Source: Oscillospiraceae bacterium (GTDB lineage: Bacteria; Bacillota; Clostridia; Oscillospirales; UBA929). From it: a DNA stretch of 5,013 nt. The notes under the pieces were generated by a model. That model made no database searches. It was not told the origin of the DNA and was given only the letters and a program-made list of their open reading frames with translations. Positions 1-5,013 of the stretch are shown here, in pieces. Each line of letters opens with the position of its first letter. Positions within the stretch are counted from its first letter, which is position 1. The stretch is from assembly GCA_009777685.1 (NCBI GenBank), contig WRLJ01000150.1, positions 1 to 5,013 of the forward strand, given 5' to 3'. Made by a program: the position numbers and the translations under genes.

Positions 1-524
1 GAGCCCGTCTGATCCCGCCCCGGGTCCCCCGGGCGCCGGGTGATGTACGGCGGCAGCGGCATTCCCCCCAGGGCGGCCAGCCGCTCCGTAAAGACGCCCT
101 CACAATCAAAGCGCAGCAGGCGGACGCCGCCGCCGCGCGCCTCCAAAACCTCCGCGCGCAGGACGTTCCCGCCCGTGCCGAAGGTCAGGCGTTCGCCGGG
201 ACGGATGCGTTTGGCGGGCTTGGCCAGGGCTTCCCAGACATTCGTCGTTTCCTCCCGCAGCAGCAGCAGCTCCGCCGCGCCGCCGGACCGGCGCGTCCCG
301 ATCAGGCGCGCGGGCAGCACGCGGCTGTTGTTGAGAACCAGACAGTCCCCCGGCCGGAGCAGCTCCGGCAGATCGGAAAACAGCCGATGCTGAAAAGCGG
401 GGCGCGCGTCCGCGTCCCGCCCCTTGGGAATTACCATCAGACGGCTGCCGTCACGGCGTTCCGGCGGCATCTGCGCAATCAGCTCCTGGGGAAGCTCGTA
501 CCCAAAATCGCGGGTCTTCATCAT
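1..524 (-). CDS. queA: S-adenosylmethionine:tRNA ribosyltransferase-isomerase QueA (partial, N-terminal half)
   Basis: QueA transfers and isomerises the ribose of S-adenosylmethionine onto 7-aminomethyl-7-deazaguanine in tRNA, giving epoxyqueuosine at the wobble base of GUN anticodons; it is cytosolic. The first 174 residues are visible and the C-terminal half lies beyond base 1. Family hallmarks are the N-terminal DFGYELPQELIAQ (6-18), SRL at 27-29, the block LRPGDCLVLNNSRVLPARL at 56-74, W97 and KPAKR (102-106), and PLPPYI (156-161). Two adjacent ATGs (524 and 521) could start it. The second gives the MKTRDF beginning usual in homologues; the first is slightly closer to the ribosome binding site. 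The in-frame stop of the upstream SpoIID gene at 533-531 rules out any earlier start. It probably forms one operon with that gene; queA next to spoIID-like genes, often with tgt following, is a known clostridial arrangement. At the visible end the usual RYQTV motif reads RDQTG, a minor oddity close to the edge. Confidence 0.95.
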   Translation of the reverse strand, partial: MMKTRDFGYELPQELIAQMPPERRDGSRLMVIPKGRDADARPAFQHRLFSDLPELLRPGDCLVLNNSRVLPARLIGTRRSGGAAELLLLREETTNVWEALAKPAKRIRPGERLTFGTGGNVLRAEVLEARGGGVRLLRFDCEGVFTERLAALGGMPLPPYITRRPGDPGRDQTG

Positions 525-530
525 CGCGGA

Positions 531-2165
531 TCACGACGCTCCTTTTTCCACCGTTACGCCCGTATAGTAAAACGTGAGGATTTCCTGATAGGTAAAGCCC
601 TTTTCCGCCATGTGCAGCGCGCCCCACTGGCTCATGCCCACATTATGCCCGTTCCCGCGCCCGTTGACCACATACACGCCCGGCAGTTCGCCGCCTCGCT
701 CCGGTTTCGGCAGTTCCCCCACGCCCGACGCCGAACGGATATACAGATCCCCGCCCAGGGGCATCTGGGACAGTTCGCCGTTCTGGCCGATGATCCAGAC
801 CCTGTCGTCCTCGACCGCCTCCAATGTCCCGCCCGCGCCGATCGCCACCAGTCCGGTCAGCGAGCCGCCGACCGAGTAGCGCTGGCTGGGAAACCCGATG
901 AACGTGCGCGTCCTCTCGCGGGCAAAGGTAAAGCTCTGGCCGGCGGCGTCCACCATGGTAATTTCCATCACGTTGCCCATGCGCGTATACGCGGACACAT
1001 AGAAATCCACGATGCCCGCGTTGGCAAAGCCCCTCTGCGTCAGGTGGTCGGACAGCGCGGCGTTGTCCGTTGTACGGCTCCAGCGCCCGTTGGAGATGCG
1101 CGTGATGTCCTCGTGGATGTCAAACACGCCCCGCAGATATTCGAGTCTTGAGCCCCAGACGTTCTCCGAGTCCTCCGTCGCGCCGCCGCTGCTGGCGGAA
1201 TAGACCGTATCGCACAGCATCCCCCGGTAGGTCACATATTCGCCGTATGTCTCGTCCACAGCCCGGTCGGAGTTGGCGTTGGCGCGGTTGGCGCCCCGGT
1301 AGACCTGACAGTGCACGGTATTGCAAATGTTAAAGCCCGCGCTGGTGTGCTTGTTGATGTTGCGCCTGGCGTAGGTACGCGCCGCCACGGACTGCGCCTT
1401 CAGCGCCTCCAGATGCCAGCTCGCGCTCATTTCGTAGGGGATGACGCCCTTGATGTACTCCTGCATATCCACGAGGTTGATGACCGTAATGTTGTTCTCC
1501 TCGCGGCGCGAGTATTCAAACAGCCCCGTATAGCGGTAGTCGCGGAACCAGGTCTGCGGTCTTTCCTCGCCCGTGATGTCCGGCGCGACGACCAGGGACT
1601 GATCCAGCCCGCCGGAATCGTACTGGAAAATAATATCGTTTGTGCCCGTAACCACGACGGAAATGCAGTAGCGGCTGCCGGTCTTCTTCGAGGCGATGTT
1701 CTGGGAGCTGGCAACGTAGCTGTTGACCCGCACGCCCCACGCGCCCTTTTCATAGTAAACGAACGCTGTCTGCCCGGCGGCGCGCAGCTCGGCGGCGCGC
1801 GTCTCCGCCTCCGCGCGCGAAGGCTTCAGCCCGTCCTCGTCGTGGAAGCTACCGATCAGAATGTCGGTGGTGACGGAATCGGAATAGGTATTCGTTCCGG
1901 TGACCCAGACGTCCCGGTTTTTGATCATCGAGATTTTCCGTTCCTGCGTCCTTCCGACCTCCACAAAATGCCCGTTCTCCAGATAGCCGAACCGATAGCC
2001 GGAGCCGGTGTGGTTTTCCAGATTGACGCCCGGCAGCGCGTTCGCGCCGAACAGCAGGCCGGCGCGGATGGCGGGATTGGCCTCCAGAGCCAGCGCCGCG
2101 GGCGGTATGGCCGCCAGCAGGGCGGCGGTCAGCAACAGGGACAGCATCCGAATTTTTCGCTTCAT
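531..2165 (-). CDS. Secreted SpoIID/LytB-domain cell-wall protein with SPOR-like N-terminal region
   Basis: This 544-residue protein is exported and belongs to the SpoIID/LytB family. SpoIID is a lytic transglycosylase that cuts denuded glycan strands during engulfment; LytB-type relatives modulate amidases. Residues 1-26 form a signal peptide (basic KRKIR, then a hydrophobic stretch, likely cleaved after ALA). Residues about 98-160 resemble a SPOR peptidoglycan-binding fold: a strand ending in IGSF, a helix rich in Ala/Glu/Arg, then GAWGVRVNSY. The SpoIID domain follows: YIKGVIPYEM at 237-246 with the putative catalytic E245, EALKAQSVAARTYAR (253-267), a His/Cys cluster H273-C281-H285-C286 that could bind zinc as in clostridial SpoIID, QVYRG (287-291), and SASSGG (323-328). 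The C-terminal signature GRGNGHNVGMSQWGA (502-516) has Asn where Gly is usual, and IL-x-YYTG follows. It is longer than the roughly 340 residues of Bacillus SpoIID. Start chosen at 2165 because GGAGG lies 6 nt upstream; the in-frame ATG at 2180 would put that site inside the gene. Role in sporulation versus vegetative wall remodelling is open; its promoter looks SigA-type. Confidence 0.93.
   Translation of the reverse strand: MKRKIRMLSLLLTAALLAAIPPAALALEANPAIRAGLLFGANALPGVNLENHTGSGYRFGYLENGHFVEVGRTQERKISMIKNRDVWVTGTNTYSDSVTTDILIGSFHDEDGLKPSRAEAETRAAELRAAGQTAFVYYEKGAWGVRVNSYVASSQNIASKKTGSRYCISVVVTGTNDIIFQYDSGGLDQSLVVAPDITGEERPQTWFRDYRYTGLFEYSRREENNITVINLVDMQEYIKGVIPYEMSASWHLEALKAQSVAARTYARRNINKHTSAGFNICNTVHCQVYRGANRANANSDRAVDETYGEYVTYRGMLCDTVYSASSGGATEDSENVWGSRLEYLRGVFDIHEDITRISNGRWSRTTDNAALSDHLTQRGFANAGIVDFYVSAYTRMGNVMEITMVDAAGQSFTFARERTRTFIGFPSQRYSVGGSLTGLVAIGAGGTLEAVEDDRVWIIGQNGELSQMPLGGDLYIRSASGVGELPKPERGGELPGVYVVNGRGNGHNVGMSQWGALHMAEKGFTYQEILTFYYTGVTVEKGAS
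539..545 (-). promoter_or_regulatory. Ribosome binding site of queA inside the SpoIID gene
   Basis: On the minus strand AAAGGAG lies within the last codons of the upstream gene (Lys-Gly-Ala-Ser-stop). It is 14 nt from the ATG at 524 and 17 nt from the ATG at 521, longer than the usual 5-10. No better site exists closer in, because only six bases separate the stop codon from the first ATG. The arrangement suggests translational coupling between the two genes. Confidence 0.6.
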
Positions 2166-2171
2166 TTTTAT

Positions 2172-2176
2172 CCTCC
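2172..2176 (-). promoter_or_regulatory. Ribosome binding site of the SpoIID/LytB gene
   Basis: Minus-strand GGAGG followed by the 6-base spacer ATAAAA and then ATG at 2165. This strong site decides the start against the in-frame ATG at 2180-2178 just upstream, for which no ribosome binding site is seen. Confidence 0.85.
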
Positions 2177-2180
2177 GCAT

Positions 2181-2210
2181 TTGACATGCCGGTATCGCGT
2201 ATGCTAGAAT
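2181..2210 (+). promoter_or_regulatory. SigA-type promoter for asd-dapA-dapB
   Basis: A perfect -35 hexamer TTGACA (2181-2186) is followed by an 18-bp spacer and the -10 hexamer TAGAAT (2205-2210), which matches the consensus at five of six positions. An extended -10 TGC (2202-2204) directly precedes it. Predicted transcription start is near 2217, giving a leader of about 105 nt to the asd ATG. The -35 element sits only 4 bp upstream of the ribosome binding site of the divergent SpoIID gene, so this promoter lies entirely in that gene's leader. Confidence 0.7.
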
Positions 2211-2220
2211 GGCGGGTAAG

Positions 2221-2243
2221 GCACATTCGGCCCCCGGAATGGC
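2221..2243. other. Imperfect palindrome / stem-loop in the overlapping leaders
   Basis: GC-A-CATTC-GG / CCC loop / CC-G-GAATG-GC can form a stem of about nine base pairs with one bulged base on each side. On the plus strand it starts about 4 nt after the predicted asd transcript start; on the minus strand it falls in the first 15-35 nt of the predicted SpoIID transcript. No T-run follows on either strand, so it is not an intrinsic terminator. It could be a 5' RNA stabiliser or a DNA operator; neither is shown. Confidence 0.4.
2224..2231. repeat. 8-bp direct repeat CATTCGGC, copy 1
   Basis: CATTCGGC here recurs exactly at 2275-2282, 51 bp apart, about five helical turns and therefore on the same face of the DNA. 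This copy lies just downstream of the predicted asd transcription start and overlaps the left arm of the palindrome. A chance match of this length in a 150-bp region is not very unlikely, so the repeat is only suggestive. Confidence 0.35.
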
Positions 2244-2262
2244 AGGACCGGCCGTAATCCCC

Positions 2263-2291
2263 ATCATATCACAGCATTCGGCATTTTTCAA
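2263..2291 (-). promoter_or_regulatory. SigA-type promoter for the SpoIID/LytB-queA unit
   Basis: On the minus strand TTGAAA (2291-2286) and TATGAT (2268-2263) are separated by exactly 17 bp, each matching consensus at five of six positions. An extended -10 TGA (2271-2269) precedes the second hexamer. Predicted start is near 2256, giving a leader of about 91 nt. No convincing SigE- or SigG-type sporulation promoter was seen upstream of this gene, which argues for vegetative expression, although a divergent sporulation sigma factor site could be missed by eye. Confidence 0.65.
2275..2282. repeat. 8-bp direct repeat CATTCGGC, copy 2
   Basis: Second exact copy of CATTCGGC, lying in the spacer between the -35 and -10 hexamers of the minus-strand promoter. 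A protein bound here would occlude that promoter, while the first copy is placed to affect the opposite one. No known regulator motif is recognised. Confidence 0.35.
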
Positions 2292-2307
2292 GCCGCAGAT
2301 CAAGAAC

Positions 2308-2316
2308 AGGAGAGGG
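2308..2316 (+). promoter_or_regulatory. Ribosome binding site of asd
   Basis: AGGAGAGGG is purine-rich, with its GGAG core ending 9 nt before the ATG at 2322. This supports that start; no other in-frame start lies nearby with a comparable site. Confidence 0.8.
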
Positions 2317-2321
2317 TTTCT

Positions 2322-3398
2322 ATGAAAGCGTACAACGTCGGTGTCCTGGGCGCTACAGGCATGGTCGGCCAGCGGTTCATTTCGCTGCTGGACGGTCACC
2401 CGTGGTTTACCGTAACCTCCGTGGCGGCCAGCCCCCGGAGCGCGGGCAAATCCTACGGCGAGGCCCTGCAAGGCCGCTGGTACATGGATTCCCCCGTCCC
2501 GGCGTCCCTGCGTTCGCTGACCGTGCTGGACGCGCAGGCCGACATGAAACGGATGGCCGGCGAGGTTGATTTCGTGTTTTCCGCCGTGGATATGAAGAAA
2601 GACGAGATTTACAGGCTGGAGGAGGACTACGCGCGCCTGGACTGCCCCGTGGTGTCCAACAACTCGGCGCACCGGGCCACGCCCGACGTGCCGATGGTCA
2701 TCCCGGAGGTCAACCCCGAGCATCTGGGTGTGATCGAGAGCTTCCGAAAGCGGCTGGGCGTTACGCGCGGGCTGATCGCCGTGAAGTCCAACTGCTCGCT
2801 GCAAAGCTATGTACCCGCCCTGCACCCGCTGCTGGACTTCGGCCTGGAGCGCGTTCTGGTCTGCACCTATCAGGCCATATCGGGAGCCAGCAAAACCTTT
2901 GAGACCTGGCCCGAGATGGCCGACAACGTGATCCCCTACATCGGCGGCGAGGAGGAAAAATCGGAGCAGGAGGCGCTGAAGCTGTGGGGGACGCTGGAAA
3001 ACGGGAAAAACATCCCCGCCTCCGCGCCCGCCTTTACCGCCCACTGCGTCCGCTTCCCGGTCAGCGACGGGCACATGGCCGCCGTCTTCGCCTCGTTTGC
3101 CCGAAAGCCCGGCCTGGATGAAATTCTGAACCGCTGGGAGACGTTCCAGGGCGTGCCGCAGCGGCTGGCCCTCCCCTCCGCGCCGAAACGGTTTTTGCGT
3201 TACTTCGCGGATCCCGACCGGCCCCAAACCGCCTCGGAGCGGTCCCTGGAAAACGGCATGGCGGTCAGCGCGGGCCGCCTGCGCGAGGATACGCAGTACG
3301 ATATCAAGTTCATCTGCCTCTCGCACAACACCATCCGCGGCGCGGCGGGCGGCGCCATCCTGCTGGCCGAGCTGCTGTGCGCCCAGGGCTATATGTAA
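2322..3398 (+). CDS. asd: Aspartate-semialdehyde dehydrogenase
   Basis: The enzyme reduces L-4-aspartyl phosphate with NADPH to L-aspartate 4-semialdehyde, the branch-point intermediate for lysine/DAP, threonine and methionine; it is cytosolic. The 358-residue product begins with a Rossmann nucleotide-binding loop, GVLGATGMVGQ (7-17). The catalytic cysteine is C158 in KSNCSLQSYVPAL (155-167), and the acid-base histidine is probably H251 in RFPVSDGH (244-251). NNSAHR (113-118) and IPEVNPEHL (127-135) are further conserved blocks, and the C-terminal NTIRGAAGGAILLAELL (336-352) is typical. The SNCS-LQSYVPAL form and overall length place it with the archaeal/eukaryal-like Asd subgroup that is also common in clostridia, rather than the E. 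coli-type enzyme. It is the first gene of the rightward unit; dapA follows after 30 bases. Leu TTA/CTA and Ser TCA codons are avoided, in keeping with its high GC. Confidence 0.96.
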   Translation: MKAYNVGVLGATGMVGQRFISLLDGHPWFTVTSVAASPRSAGKSYGEALQGRWYMDSPVPASLRSLTVLDAQADMKRMAGEVDFVFSAVDMKKDEIYRLEEDYARLDCPVVSNNSAHRATPDVPMVIPEVNPEHLGVIESFRKRLGVTRGLIAVKSNCSLQSYVPALHPLLDFGLERVLVCTYQAISGASKTFETWPEMADNVIPYIGGEEEKSEQEALKLWGTLENGKNIPASAPAFTAHCVRFPVSDGHMAAVFASFARKPGLDEILNRWETFQGVPQRLALPSAPKRFLRYFADPDRPQTASERSLENGMAVSAGRLREDTQYDIKFICLSHNTIRGAAGGAILLAELLCAQGYM

Positions 3399-3412
3399 AT
3401 TCACCCCAATAT

Positions 3413-3419
3413 AAGGAGG
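3413..3419 (+). promoter_or_regulatory. Ribosome binding site of dapA
   Basis: AAGGAGG, a full anti-Shine-Dalgarno match, ends 9 nt before the ATG at 3429. It lies within the 30-base gap after the asd stop; no promoter or terminator is visible in the gap, so co-transcription with asd is likely. Confidence 0.85.
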
Positions 3420-3428
3420 CCGTCTATC

Positions 3429-4319
3429 ATGAAAACCCCGGTGTTTTCCGGCTCCGCCGCCGCCCTTGTCACACCGTTTAAGCCAAAGGGCATCGACTTT
3501 GACAAGCTGGGCGAGCTGATCGACTACCAAATCGCAAACGACACCGCCGCGCTGGTCATCAACGGGACCACGGGCGAGGCCTCGACCCAGAGCATCCCCG
3601 AGCATCTGGCCGTCATTGAGTACGCCGTGCGCCATACCGCCGGGCGCGTGCCGGTCATCGCGGGCACAGGCTCCAACGACACCGCCGACGCCGTCACGAT
3701 GAGCCAGAGCGCCGAGCGCTCCGGCGCGGACGCGCTGCTGGTCGTCTCCCCTTATTACAACAAAACCTCCCAGCGCGGCCTGATCGCGCATTTCAACACC
3801 GTCGCCGACAGCGTCTCCATCCCGGTCATTCTCTATAACGTCCCCGCCCGCACCGGTATGACCTTTACGGCGGAGACCTACAAGGCGCTGTCCGCCCACC
3901 CGAACATCGCGGGCGTGAAGGAAGCCTCCGGCGACTTTTCGCTGATCGGCCGAACCCGCGCGCTCTGCCCGGAGGATTTCACCATCTGGTCCGGCAACGA
4001 CCAGGAGATCATCCCGATCATGAGTCTGGGCGGCAAAGGGGTCATCAGCGTGGCGGCCAATATCATCCCCCGCGAGATCGCGCGGATGACGCGGCTCTGG
4101 CTGGAGGGAAAACCCGAAGAAGCGGCCGCGCTCCAGCTCCGCTACTTTGACCTGATCGAAAAGCTGTTCATCGAGGTCAACCCCGTCCCCGTCAAGAACG
4201 CGATGAACCTGCTCGGTTTCGGCGCCGGGCCGCTGAGGATGCCGCTGATCGACCTGGCTCCCGCCAACCGGGACATTCTGATAGAAGCCATGAAAAATGT
4301 CGGATTAGAGATAAAATAG
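3429..4319 (+). CDS. dapA: 4-hydroxy-tetrahydrodipicolinate synthase
   Basis: DapA condenses pyruvate with aspartate semialdehyde, the product of the preceding gene, to 4-hydroxy-tetrahydrodipicolinate, the committed step to DAP and lysine. The 296-residue product is of normal length for this TIM-barrel family. Visible motifs are INGTTGEAST (44-53) with the catalytic T48, SPYYNKTSQRG (107-117) with Y110, ILYNVPARTGM (134-144) with the active-site tyrosine Y136 and R141 for substrate carboxylate binding, and GVKEASGD (162-169) with K164 as the Schiff-base lysine. The alternative family members N-acetylneuraminate lyase and KDG-type aldolases are disfavoured by the complete DapA residue set and the operon context. 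Aligning by eye to E. coli DapA, the lysine-inhibition residues are only partly kept: His53 becomes I56 and Glu84 becomes D87, while His56, Asn80 and Tyr106 correspond to H59, N83 and Y109. Reduced lysine feedback is therefore possible, but not shown. Confidence 0.97.
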   Translation: MKTPVFSGSAAALVTPFKPKGIDFDKLGELIDYQIANDTAALVINGTTGEASTQSIPEHLAVIEYAVRHTAGRVPVIAGTGSNDTADAVTMSQSAERSGADALLVVSPYYNKTSQRGLIAHFNTVADSVSIPVILYNVPARTGMTFTAETYKALSAHPNIAGVKEASGDFSLIGRTRALCPEDFTIWSGNDQEIIPIMSLGGKGVISVAANIIPREIARMTRLWLEGKPEEAAALQLRYFDLIEKLFIEVNPVPVKNAMNLLGFGAGPLRMPLIDLAPANRDILIEAMKNVGLEIK

Positions 4320-4324
4320 TCGAT

Positions 4325-4341
4325 TGTCACCCGTTATGACA
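4325..4341. repeat. Short inverted repeat in the dapA-dapB gap
   Basis: TGTCA (4325-4329) and TGACA (4337-4341) are perfect inverted copies separated by 7 bases, in the 51-base gap between the two genes. As RNA the stem would be only five pairs and no T-run follows, so it is not a terminator. It may be a small processing or binding site, or chance. Confidence 0.3.
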
Positions 4342-4370
4342 TACATTGATACCAGAGAGAATGTGCGTTT

Positions 4371-5013
4371 ATGTTGAACATCTTACTGCGCGGCTGCAAC
4401 GGGCGTATGGGGCGCGCCGTTTCCGCCATCTGCGAAGGACGCTCCGACACCGTGATCGCGGCGGGTCTGGACACGGCGCCGGGCCGGCACTTCGCCTATC
4501 CCGTGTACGCCCTTCCGGCGGAGTTCCGGGGCAAGGCCGACGCCGCCATCGACTTTTCCCGCCCGGAGGGCATCGAAGCCTTTCTGGACTACTGCGTCCG
4601 CCGCCGCCTGCCGCTGGCGCTGGCCACCACCGGCTTTGACGCGGAGGCCCAGACGCGCATCGAGGCGGCTTCGCGGCATATTCCGGTCTTCCAGTCCGGC
4701 AACATGTCGCTGGGCGTCAACCTGCTGACCGATCTGGTGCGCCGCGCCGTCTCTGTTTTGGGCGAGGAATATGACGTTGAGATCATCGAGCGCCACCACA
4801 ATCAAAAGCTCGACGCTCCCAGCGGAACCGCGTACATGCTGTTCGGCGCCGCGTCCGAGGCCCTGCCCTACGACCCGGAGCCGTGCTATCACCGCCATCA
4901 GCGCCGGGTCCCGCGTCCCGCCCGCGAAATCGGGATGCACGCCGTCCGCGGCGGCACCGTCGTGGGGGAGCACGAGGGCATTCTGGCGGGCCGCGCCGAG
5001 GTCATCACCCTGT
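4371..5013 (+). CDS. dapB: 4-hydroxy-tetrahydrodipicolinate reductase (partial, C-terminus beyond window)
   Basis: DapB reduces the DapA product to tetrahydrodipicolinate with NAD(P)H, the third consecutive step encoded here. The first 214 residues are visible; bacterial DapB is usually about 250-270, so some 35-60 are missing. The Rossmann motif is RGCNGRMGRAV (7-17), and D34 after the second strand is where an acidic residue often favours NADH. The segments ATTGF (85-89) and SGNMSLGVNLL (109-119) match the family. The catalytic signature RHHNQKLDAPSGTA (141-154) holds H142, H143, K146 and the SGT substrate-binding triplet, followed by REIGMHAVRGG (185-195) and VGEHEGILAG (198-207). Start at 4371 is the only in-frame ATG after the stop at 4347-4349. 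Its ribosome binding site is weak: purine-rich GAGAGA (4355-4360), 10 nt before the ATG, lacks a GGAG core. The nearby ATG at 4361 is out of frame. Confidence 0.95.
   Translation, partial: MLNILLRGCNGRMGRAVSAICEGRSDTVIAAGLDTAPGRHFAYPVYALPAEFRGKADAAIDFSRPEGIEAFLDYCVRRRLPLALATTGFDAEAQTRIEAASRHIPVFQSGNMSLGVNLLTDLVRRAVSVLGEEYDVEIIERHHNQKLDAPSGTAYMLFGAASEALPYDPEPCYHRHQRRVPRPAREIGMHAVRGGTVVGEHEGILAGRAEVITL

Noticed and set aside
387..2207. Two long plus-strand open frames (387-1151 and 1311-2207) opposite the SpoIID gene.
   Set aside because: They are codon-aligned mirror frames of a gene with clear family motifs; their products are Arg/His/Ala-rich without recognisable domains or ribosome binding sites.
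2190..2210. Minus-strand GCATACGCGAT resembling a SigE-type -10 (CATACAAT) upstream of the SpoIID gene.
   Set aside because: The match is partial and no fitting -35 element lies at the expected distance; the SigA-type promoter at 2263-2291 is far better.
2221..2243. Stem-loop as an intrinsic terminator or attenuator.
   Set aside because: No T-run follows it on either strand, and no alternative antiterminator pairing was apparent.
2166..3899. The SpoIID reading frame stays open leftward-reading from 3899, giving a 1,122-codon frame covering all of asd and part of dapA in antisense.
   Set aside because: Codon boundaries coincide with those of asd and dapA, so antisense stops would need sense codons TTA, CTA or TCA, which these GC-rich genes avoid. 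The extension has no family resemblance and low-complexity Gly/Arg/Asp/His composition, while the real start has a signal peptide and GGAGG 6 nt upstream.
4324..4352. Possible promoter TTGTCA-N17-TGATAC before dapB.
   Set aside because: The -35 is fair but the -10 matches consensus at only two of six positions; dapB is better explained by transcription from the asd promoter.
4383..4973. Minus-strand open frame of 196 codons opposite dapB, and a plus-strand frame at 4346-4639.
   Set aside because: Both are shadows of dapB, whose own frame from 4371 carries the full catalytic signature and runs off the window edge.

Overview
The window looks like chromosomal core-genome DNA from a GC-rich (about 60% or more G+C by eye) member of the Bacillota, most likely the Clostridia and perhaps an Oscillospiraceae-type gut lineage. 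The reasons are a SpoIID/LytB-family gene directly upstream of queA, a meso-diaminopimelate (DAP) gene set asd-dapA-dapB, AGGAGG-type ribosome binding sites, and SigA-like promoters with extended -10 elements. The lineage is inferred from gene content only.

Layout: two transcription units diverge from an intergenic region at 2166-2321. Leftward (minus strand) runs a SpoIID/LytB-domain cell-wall protein (2165-531), followed after only 6 bases by queA (524 to beyond base 1), which makes the queuosine tRNA modification. The queA ribosome binding site lies inside the last codons of the SpoIID gene. Rightward (plus strand) runs asd (2322-3398), dapA (3429-4319) and dapB (4371 to beyond the right edge). 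These are three enzymes of lysine and meso-DAP synthesis: aspartyl phosphate to aspartate semialdehyde, then hydroxytetrahydrodipicolinate, then tetrahydrodipicolinate. queA and dapB are cut by the window edges.

The most interesting non-coding feature is the divergent control region. Each strand has a good SigA-type promoter, but they are placed face to face: the rightward promoter lies next to the leftward gene and vice versa. The two predicted transcripts would therefore overlap at their 5' ends by about 40 bases, and each polymerase would have to cross the other's promoter. A stem-loop/palindrome sits in the overlap, and an 8-bp direct repeat places one copy near each promoter. This could couple DAP supply (wall precursor) and SpoIID-type wall remodelling, but that is inference from sequence.

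I found no mobile element, CRISPR array, RNA gene, riboswitch of recognisable class or intrinsic terminator. I see no convincing new biological system here. The genes are ordinary core genes, and the control region is the part worth a second look.
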